Shown here one piece after another: positions 1-5,173 of a DNA stretch of 7,788 nt (position 1 is the stretch's first letter; every line of letters starts with the position of its first letter). This stretch comes from Legionellaceae bacterium. GTDB taxonomy: Bacteria; Pseudomonadota; Gammaproteobacteria; Legionellales; Legionellaceae. A program made the position numbers and the translations under genes. Below the pieces are notes generated by a model, which saw nothing but the letters and a program-made list of their open reading frames with translations, did no database searches and was not told the origin of the DNA. The stretch lies in assembly GCA_023266075.1 (NCBI GenBank), contig JAHFRX010000067.1, positions 1 through 7,788 on the forward strand, in the 5' to 3' direction.

Positions 1-166
1 ATAAAAAGAAAGGAAACACAAGATCGGCGAAAGTGCAGCCATTCCATGTTGCATGGTCAAGCCATGGATAAACCGCGTCGTTGCCGGGACTATTGACAAT
101 AATCATCAATACAATCGTCAAACCACGAAATGTGTCGAGTGCCTGTAAGCGGTACTTTTTCTGCAT
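1..166 (-). CDS. HGSNAT/NagX-like (DUF5009) membrane acyltransferase, N-terminal fragment
   Basis: Partial gene: the first 55 codons are present, starting at the ATG whose complement lies at 164-166, and the frame leaves the window at base 1. An in-frame stop just upstream and no other usable start fix the beginning. The peptide opens with a short basic stretch, then LDTFRGLTIVL leading into a first membrane helix (about residues 13-26), then a periplasmic-type segment ending HATWNGC...DLVFPFFL. This matches the start of the heparan-alpha-glucosaminide N-acetyltransferase family. In human HGSNAT the corresponding histidine (about His269) is the acetyl carrier, and here it is His38. Bacterial relatives are often named NagX and linked to N-acetylglucosamine use, either as sugar acetylation or as transport; the biochemical role is not settled. 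The gene is divergent from the NagZ-like gene across 54 bp, which fits an amino-sugar role. The start lacks a well-spaced ribosome binding site: only AGGT, directly against the ATG. Family assignment is strong; substrate is inference. Confidence 0.85.
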   Translation of the reverse strand, partial: MQKKYRLQALDTFRGLTIVLMIIVNSPGNDAVYPWLDHATWNGCTFADLVFPFFL

Positions 167-173
167 ACCTATA

Positions 174-203
174 TTGACTTAATTTAGACCATAATGTTAA
201 AAT
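174..203 (+). promoter_or_regulatory. Predicted sigma70-type promoter for the nagZ-like gene
   Basis: A -35 box TTGACT (174-179, 5 of 6 consensus bases) is followed after 18 bp by a -10 box TAAAAT (198-203, 5 of 6). Transcription would start near 210, leaving only about 11 nt before the ATG at 221. That leader is a T-tract with no Shine-Dalgarno sequence. The boxes are seen directly; promoter activity is inference. Confidence 0.45.
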
Positions 204-211
204 CATAACAT
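194..211. promoter_or_regulatory. Operator-like inverted repeat over the nagZ -10 box
   Basis: Perfect 6-bp inverted repeat, ATGTTA - 6 nt - TAACAT, with 12 bp between half-site centres. That spacing is roughly one helical turn and fits a dimeric repressor. It covers the predicted -10 box (198-203) and lies in the 54-bp gap between the two divergent genes, so one bound protein could control both. I cannot match it to a known operator such as NagC or NagR. AT-rich DNA produces short palindromes by chance, so this stays a candidate. Confidence 0.35.
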
Positions 212-220
212 CTTTTTTTT

Positions 221-1381
221 ATGGTCACAATCATTATGCATTTTATCATTAGTTTTTTAATGTATCTTATCACCTCAATGGTTTGGGGAGTGGTGAGTAG
301 TAAAAATGCTTATGCGCATGATGTGACCTTGCGTGATAAAATTGGCCAAATGTTTGTGATTGGGTTTAATGGTCAAATTGTCAATGAAACTTCATCTATT
401 GTGCAAGATATTGAACAATACAATTTAGGTGGCGTGATTTTGTTTGATTATAATTATCAAACGAAAACGTTTGGAAAAAATATTGTTAGCCGCGAGCAAG
501 TGACTCGGCTTAATCAAACGTTACAACAAGCGAATGAAGTCGCACAGCGCCAGCATGGACGTCCTGACTTACCGTTGTTAATTGCTGTGGATTATGAAGG
601 CGGGTTGGTCAATCGCTTGAAAGAGCAATATGGGTTTCCATCGACCTTATCTGCGAGTGACATCGCTAAATTACCGGTGTCAGAGGCGAAATTATATGCA
701 GCTAATATGGCGAATACCTTGAAAGCGTCAGGATTTAATTTGAATTTTTCTCCTGTTTTAGATGTGAATGTGAATCCTGAGAATCCCATCTTAGGTAAAA
801 AAGGGAGGACGTATTCTGAGGATCCATTCATTGTGACCGAGTATGCTGGACTTTTCTCAGAAGCTGATGTAAATCAACGGGTGCAGTGTGCGTTTAAACA
901 TTTTCCCGGACATGGAAGCTCAACCAGCGACTCTCATCTTGGGTTTGTAGATGTTTCTTCAACTTGGCGGTCTTATGAACTTGAACCTTACTATCAATTA
1001 CTGAATCAAGCCAATGGCTGTGGTATGGTCATGACCGCACATATCGTCAATCGACAACTGGATAAAACAGCATTTCCGGCAACATTGTCACATGCCATTT
1101 TGACTGACTTATTGCGTAACACTTTGCATTTTGAGGGTGTTGTGGTGAGTGATGATATGCAAATGAAAGCCATTACGGATAACTATGGTACTGAAGATGC
1201 GGTCGTGTTAGCGATTAATTCAGGTGTTGATATGCTGATTTTTGGTTCTCAATTGGCGGATGGCCCATCCTTGAAAGAATTAATCGATCTTGTTGACCAC
1301 AACGTGCAAACCGGTGAAATTTCAAAAGAGCGTATTGAAGACGCGTATCAAAGAATTGTACGGCTTAAAAAATCAATCTAG
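221..1381 (+). CDS. nagZ: Exported NagZ-type beta-N-acetylhexosaminidase (GH3)
   Basis: A 386-residue glycoside hydrolase family 3 enzyme of the NagZ class, which removes terminal beta-linked N-acetylglucosamine from muropeptides or related glycans. Visible motifs: the GlcNAc-pocket motif DYEGGLVNRL (Asp124, Arg132; the usual form is DQEGGRV, so one Arg is Leu129 here), KHFPGHG (226-232) followed by the Asp237-Ser-His239 general acid/base dyad, MTAHI (271-275), and SDDMQM with the predicted nucleophile Asp311. There is no separate C-terminal GH3 domain, as is normal for NagZ. Unlike cytoplasmic E. coli NagZ (about 341 residues), it begins with a hydrophobic segment (residues 5-25) ending at an AYA site (30-32), which looks like a signal peptide, so the enzyme is probably periplasmic or secreted. 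ATG 236 (Met6) is an alternative start; neither has a clear Shine-Dalgarno sequence. No terminator separates it from prfB 56 bp downstream, so read-through is possible. Enzyme class is firm; location is inference. Confidence 0.9.
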   Translation: MVTIIMHFIISFLMYLITSMVWGVVSSKNAYAHDVTLRDKIGQMFVIGFNGQIVNETSSIVQDIEQYNLGGVILFDYNYQTKTFGKNIVSREQVTRLNQTLQQANEVAQRQHGRPDLPLLIAVDYEGGLVNRLKEQYGFPSTLSASDIAKLPVSEAKLYAANMANTLKASGFNLNFSPVLDVNVNPENPILGKKGRTYSEDPFIVTEYAGLFSEADVNQRVQCAFKHFPGHGSSTSDSHLGFVDVSSTWRSYELEPYYQLLNQANGCGMVMTAHIVNRQLDKTAFPATLSHAILTDLLRNTLHFEGVVVSDDMQMKAITDNYGTEDAVVLAINSGVDMLIFGSQLADGPSLKELIDLVDHNVQTGEISKERIEDAYQRIVRLKKSI

Positions 1382-1437
1382 TTTGAAAAGACCTTTGGGT
1401 GTAGAATACAGCCATTTATAGTTGAAATAAGACTTAC

Positions 1438-2553
1438 ATGCTAGAAGTTAACCAGATTAATCTGATGTTAGATGATTTGTCTGTGCGGGTGAAAGCACTC
1501 TATGGCTTTTTAGATGTTGAGTATAAATCAGAGCGATTGCAAGAAGTCGTGTTGGAGCTTGAGTCACCGACGATTTGGGATAACCCTGAGGAGGCTCAAA
1601 CATTAGGCCGAGAACGTGCACAATTAGAGAGTGTCGTCGATGTGATACATGAGCTCACGCAGGCATTACAGGATGCGCGTGAACTCTTTGATATGGCAAG
1701 AGAAGAAGCGGATGATCACGCTATCCATGCTGTAGCGCTTGATGTTCAAACCATAGAAACGCGTGTGGCGAAACTTGAGTTTGAGCGCATGTTTTCAGGA
1801 AAAATGGATAAAGCAAATGCGTTTGTCGATATCCAATCAGGTTCCGGTGGTACAGAAGCACAAGATTGGGCGGAAATGCTTTTACGGATGTATCTGCGGT
1901 GGGGTGAGCAACATGGTTTTGCAACAACCCTCCTAGAGTGCTCACCAGGAGAAGTTGCTGGTATTAAGAGTGCAACTATACATCTCGTGGGTGAATATGC
2001 ATATGGCTGGGTCCGCACAGAGACTGGTGTACATCGGTTAGTGAGAAAATCGCCGTTTGATTCGGGAAATCGTCGTCATACTTCTTTTGCGGCGGTTTTC
2101 GTTTCACCTGAAATTGATGATGATATTGTGATTGATATTAACCCTGCGGATTTACGCATCGATACTTACCGTGCTTCTGGTGCTGGTGGACAGCATGTGA
2201 ATCGTACGGATTCGGCAGTGCGGATTACGCATTTACCCAGTAACACAGTCGTACAATGTCAGACCGATAGAAGTCAACATAAGAACAAAGATCAAGCGAT
2301 GAAACAGCTTCGTGCAAAGTTATATGAACTTGAAGTGAAGAAGAAAAACGAAGAGCAACAAGCATTGGAAGCCACAAAGACAGATATTGGTTGGGGCTCT
2401 CAAATACGCTCATATGTGCTTGATCAATCACGAATTAAAGATTTACGTACAAATATCGAAACGAGTAATACTCAGGCGGTATTAGATGGCGATCTAGATC
2501 AATTTATTGTAGCCAGTTTAAAAGCAGGGGAAGAGTTGGATGAGCGAAGTTAA
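1438..2553 (+). CDS. prfB: Peptide chain release factor 2 (RF2), single uninterrupted frame
   Basis: RF2 recognises UGA and UAA stop codons in the ribosomal A site and triggers hydrolysis of peptidyl-tRNA. The 371-residue protein is collinear with E. coli RF2. It has the N-terminal helical domain, the stop-codon tripeptide SPF (205-207) within VRKSPFDSG, and the catalytic GGQ (250-252) in SGAGGQHVN; the Gln is normally methylated by PrmC. Residue 246 is Ala, the common bacterial form, rather than the Thr of E. coli K-12. Most bacterial prfB genes need a +1 frameshift at codons 25-26 (CUU UGA C after an AGGGGG stimulator). Here codons 24-26 are TTT TTA GAT (1507-1515), with no UGA and no stimulator, so the gene is read straight through. 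The start matches the E. coli N-terminus, although its ribosome binding site is weak. A TATAGT at 1417-1422 could be a -10 box, but no good -35 pairs with it. The 3' end overlaps lysS. Confidence 0.97.
   Translation: MLEVNQINLMLDDLSVRVKALYGFLDVEYKSERLQEVVLELESPTIWDNPEEAQTLGRERAQLESVVDVIHELTQALQDARELFDMAREEADDHAIHAVALDVQTIETRVAKLEFERMFSGKMDKANAFVDIQSGSGGTEAQDWAEMLLRMYLRWGEQHGFATTLLECSPGEVAGIKSATIHLVGEYAYGWVRTETGVHRLVRKSPFDSGNRRHTSFAAVFVSPEIDDDIVIDINPADLRIDTYRASGAGGQHVNRTDSAVRITHLPSNTVVQCQTDRSQHKNKDQAMKQLRAKLYELEVKKKNEEQQALEATKTDIGWGSQIRSYVLDQSRIKDLRTNIETSNTQAVLDGDLDQFIVASLKAGEELDERS
2526..2530 (+). promoter_or_regulatory. lysS ribosome binding site inside prfB
   Basis: AGGGG lies 9 nt before the lysS ATG at 2540, inside the prfB coding sequence. 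Ribosomes finishing prfB at 2553 would therefore cover the lysS start, consistent with translational coupling. Confidence 0.6.
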
Positions 2554-4039
2554 TCACGTTGAAGATACGGCCGAAGTTTATCAAGTACGTAAACAGAAAT
2601 TGTCTGATTTACGGACACAAGGCTTTTGTTTTCCGAATGGTTTTCGTAGGAAAGAGCTTGCATATGATCTGAATACGCAGTATCAACATCAAACGAAAGA
2701 AGCATTAGAAAAAGCACAAATTCCAGTTGCCGTTGCAGGCCGTATTGTCTTAAGACGCGTGATGGGAAAAGCAAGCTTTTTTCATATTCAAGATGTGTCA
2801 GGTCGCATTCAAATCTATGCGCGTTCTAATGATTCGCCAGAGTCCTACGAGCAGTTCAGTAAATATTGGGATATGGGCGACATTGTTGGTATCAAAGGTG
2901 TGCTTTTTCTGACAAATACTGGTGAGTTGACGGTGCATGCACATGAGATGGTATTACTCACCAAGTCTTTACGTCCTTTACCAGATAAGTTTCATGGATT
3001 GGCTGATCAGGAAACGCGCTATCGTAAACGCTATGTAGATTTGATTGCGAATGAAGAAACACGCAAAACATTTTTAATCCGTTCGCGTCTTATTCAGACC
3101 TTGCGCAAATTTATGGATGGTCATGATTTTCTTGAAGTAGAAACACCCATGATGCATTCTATTCCGGGGGGCGCACTCGCACGACCTTTTGTTACGCATC
3201 ACAATGCATTAAGCCAAGATATGTACTTGCGTATTGCGCCAGAGCTCTATTTAAAACGCTTGGTGGTCGGCGGTTTTGAGCGTGTTTATGAAATCAATCG
3301 TAATTTTAGAAACGAAGGCTTATCGACAAGGCATAATCCTGAATTTACGATGATAGAGTTTTATCAAGCATACGCAGATTATCAAGAGTTGATGGATTTT
3401 ACCGAAGAATTGATGCGTTATTTATGTGATGAAGTTTTAAAAACACGCCAAGTCGTCTATCAAACGACGATGATTGATTTCGATAAACCTTTTCTACGCC
3501 TCAGCATGAAAGATGCTGTGCTGCAATATCATCAGGATAAGATAGTGCCAGGCTCACTGGATACACTTCAGCGTTGTCGCGATGTGTTGGCACAGTTACA
3601 TCTTCCTTATAAGCCATCCGATGGTCTTGGAAAGCTGCATATGATCTTATTTGAAGAGACAGTGGAGCACCAGTTAATACAACCGACGTTTATTACAGGT
3701 TACCCGACAGAAGTGTCACCTCTTGCAAGACGCAATCTTGAAAATCCAGACATCACCGATAGGTTCGAGTTTTTTATCGGTGGACGTGAAATTGCGAATG
3801 GATTTTCTGAGTTGAATGACGCAGAAGATCAAGCCGAGCGCTTTATGCAACAAGTACAAGAAAAAGATGCGGGTGATTTGGAAGCAATGCACTTTGATAG
3901 TGATTATATCGAGGCGTTAGAGTATGGGATGCCCCCAACGGCGGGTGAAGGGATTGGTATCGATCGCTTAGCGATGCTGTTTACCAATGCGCCGTCAATA
4001 CGCGATGTGATTTTGTTTCCGCATTTGAGGACAGAATAG
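2540..4039 (+). CDS. lysS: Lysyl-tRNA synthetase, class II
   Basis: Cytoplasmic enzyme that attaches lysine to tRNA-Lys using ATP. The 499-residue length is normal for the bacterial class II form. The order is an N-terminal OB-fold anticodon-binding domain (about 63-150, including VAVAGRI and RRVMGKASF) and then the class II catalytic core. Motif 1 ends in EVETP (199-203). Motif 2 spans about 246-273 with FRNEG (256-260) and RHNPEFT. Motif 3 is GIGIDR (471-476), whose Arg476 contacts ATP. Residues equivalent to the E. coli lysine pocket appear intact: Glu235, Glu273, Tyr275, and Asn420/Phe422/Glu424 in the GGREIANGFSE stretch. Its ATG overlaps the end of prfB by 14 bp, and the prfB-lysS order is also found in E. 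coli, so the two are almost certainly co-transcribed. It converges on trxB across 90 bp; a T-run follows the stop but has no GC-rich hairpin before it. Confidence 0.97.
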   Translation: MSEVNHVEDTAEVYQVRKQKLSDLRTQGFCFPNGFRRKELAYDLNTQYQHQTKEALEKAQIPVAVAGRIVLRRVMGKASFFHIQDVSGRIQIYARSNDSPESYEQFSKYWDMGDIVGIKGVLFLTNTGELTVHAHEMVLLTKSLRPLPDKFHGLADQETRYRKRYVDLIANEETRKTFLIRSRLIQTLRKFMDGHDFLEVETPMMHSIPGGALARPFVTHHNALSQDMYLRIAPELYLKRLVVGGFERVYEINRNFRNEGLSTRHNPEFTMIEFYQAYADYQELMDFTEELMRYLCDEVLKTRQVVYQTTMIDFDKPFLRLSMKDAVLQYHQDKIVPGSLDTLQRCRDVLAQLHLPYKPSDGLGKLHMILFEETVEHQLIQPTFITGYPTEVSPLARRNLENPDITDRFEFFIGGREIANGFSELNDAEDQAERFMQQVQEKDAGDLEAMHFDSDYIEALEYGMPPTAGEGIGIDRLAMLFTNAPSIRDVILFPHLRTE

Positions 4040-4129
4040 CTTTTTTTAAAAGAATTAGCTTGCTTTATCACCAAATTCATAATTATCTACCAATTCGTTG
4101 TCAACTTCAGCATAGCATAATGTCGCGTT

Positions 4130-5077
4130 TTACGCCCCATCCAAATATTTTTCTGCATCGAGTGCTGCCATGCAACCGAAGCCTGCTGAAGTGACGGCTT
4201 GTCGGTAGACGTGGTCAGTTACATCGCCACAGGCGAAGACGCCATCGATGTTGGTCGCTGTGACCATGCCCTCGAGACCTGAACGGATGCTCAAATAACC
4301 GTTTCGCATGTCGAGTTGGTCGTTAAAAATCTCTGTATTGGGTGTATGACCAATAGCAATAAATACGCCATCGAAAGAAAGCGTTTGTATCGCGTTGGAC
4401 TGAACGTTTTTAATGCGAACACCGGTGACTTTTGTGTCTCCCAATATTTCTTCTAGTGTGTGATCCCAAATGATCTGGATATTACCGTTTTGTGCTTTCT
4501 CAAGTAATTTTTGTTGAAGAATTTTTTCACCGCGAAGTGCGTTGCGACGATGAATCAGTGTGACATGTGCTGCAATATTTGAAAGATACAGTGCCTCTTC
4601 AATTGCAGTGTTACCACCACCAATGACGCATACTTGTTTGTTACGGTAGAAAAAGCCATCGCATGTTGCACAAGCCGAGACGCCTCGACCTTGGTAGGCG
4701 GCTTCTGAAGGCAAGCCAAGGTAACGAGCACTTGCTCCGGTGGCAATGATCAACGCATCACACGTGTAGTGCTCCGAATCTCCTGTTAACGTAAACGGTT
4801 TTTGTGTTAAGTCTACTTTGACGATGTGATCAAAAATAATTTTTGTTTGAAAGCGCTCCGCATGTTTTTGCATTCTATCCATCAGTGCCGGCCCTTGTAA
4901 ACCTTCGACGTCTCCTGGCCAATTGTCTACGTCAGTCGTTGTTGTCAATTGCCCGCCGGATTGCATCCCTGTAATGACAACAGGGTTTAAATTTGCGCGA
5001 GCGGAGTAGATGGCGGCGGTATATCCTGCAGGACCGGAACCAAGAATGATCAAACGGTAGTGATTGTTTATATCCAT
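4130..5077 (-). CDS. trxB: Thioredoxin reductase (NADPH)
   Basis: Cytoplasmic FAD-dependent reductase that passes electrons from NADPH to thioredoxin, sustaining disulfide reduction and ribonucleotide reductase. The 315-residue protein follows E. coli TrxB almost motif for motif. It has the FAD dinucleotide fold GSGPAG (13-18), the redox-active CATC (Cys136 and Cys139), the NADPH fold GGGNTA (153-158), the HRR stretch (176-178) that reads the NADP 2'-phosphate, and the second FAD motif around FACGD (281-285). This is the low-molecular-weight bacterial type with the central CATC. The C-terminus stops at YLDGA, a few residues earlier than E. coli (YLDGLADAK), with no effect expected on the active site. 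The ATG is preceded by AAGGA (complement of 5089-5093) at 11 nt. It is divergent from ftsK and convergent with lysS, and looks monocistronic. Confidence 0.97.
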   Translation of the reverse strand: MDINNHYRLIILGSGPAGYTAAIYSARANLNPVVITGMQSGGQLTTTTDVDNWPGDVEGLQGPALMDRMQKHAERFQTKIIFDHIVKVDLTQKPFTLTGDSEHYTCDALIIATGASARYLGLPSEAAYQGRGVSACATCDGFFYRNKQVCVIGGGNTAIEEALYLSNIAAHVTLIHRRNALRGEKILQQKLLEKAQNGNIQIIWDHTLEEILGDTKVTGVRIKNVQSNAIQTLSFDGVFIAIGHTPNTEIFNDQLDMRNGYLSIRSGLEGMVTATNIDGVFACGDVTDHVYRQAVTSAGFGCMAALDAEKYLDGA

Positions 5078-5100
5078 CTTCTCTGTCTTCCTTCTGATTT

Positions 5101-5127
5101 ATGATAAGATACGAAATAGTATGACAA
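5101..5127 (-). promoter_or_regulatory. Possible trxB promoter
   Basis: On the minus strand, TTGTCA (complement of 5122-5127, 5 of 6 to the -35 consensus) and TATCAT (complement of 5101-5106, 5 of 6 to the -10) are separated by 15 bp, shorter than the ideal 17. On the plus strand TATGAT (5100-5105) could act as a -10 for ftsK, so divergent promoters may overlap here. Weak evidence. Confidence 0.3.
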
Positions 5128-5159
5128 AATGAGATTGATTAAAATAGCTATGGGAAAAC

Positions 5160-5165
5160 GAGGGA
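5160..5165 (+). promoter_or_regulatory. Ribosome binding site supporting the ftsK GTG start
   Basis: GAGGGA lies 8 nt before an in-frame GTG at 5174. The upstream in-frame ATGs at 5129 and 5150 have no comparable sequence at the right distance, so this site favours translation from 5174. Confidence 0.5.
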
Positions 5166-5173
5166 CGAAACAC

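Noticed and set aside
44..67. Cluster of CCATG/CATGG inverted repeats near the left edge
   Set aside because: It lies inside the conserved coding stretch of the HGSNAT-like gene and is explained by its Trp and His codons. The arms are only 5-6 bp.
1383..1422. prfB promoter between nagZ and prfB (TTGAAA at 1383-1388 with TAGAAT at 1402-1407, or TATAGT at 1417-1422)
   Set aside because: TTGAAA-TAGAAT has only a 13-bp spacer, and TATAGT has no acceptable -35. Read-through from nagZ or an unseen promoter is equally possible.
1507..1513. TTTTTAG run in prfB as a remnant slippery frameshift site
   Set aside because: The zero frame is open and matches RF2 throughout, so no shift is needed. The out-of-frame stop is TAG, which RF2 does not read, so it could not serve as an RF2 sensor.
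1746..2018. Antisense open frame inside prfB (similar antisense or shifted frames occur in nagZ, lysS, trxB and ftsK)
   Set aside because: The sense strand encodes a highly conserved protein throughout. The antisense peptides look unlike any family and are full of low-probability composition, so they are shadows.
4040..4129. Rho-independent terminator between convergent lysS and trxB (T-run at 4041-4047)
   Set aside because: The T-run has no GC-rich hairpin before it. The possible AGCT...AGCT pairing around 4038-4060 has mismatches and is AT-rich, and the GCGT-ttt-ACGC stem at 4125-4135 is only 4 bp and overlaps the trxB stop.
4055..4132. In-frame open stretch of 24 codons after the trxB TAA, suggesting a lost or read-through C-terminal tail
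   Set aside because: The protein already ends within a few residues of the E. coli C-terminus, and 24 stop-free codons are expected by chance quite often. Nothing in it is recognisable.
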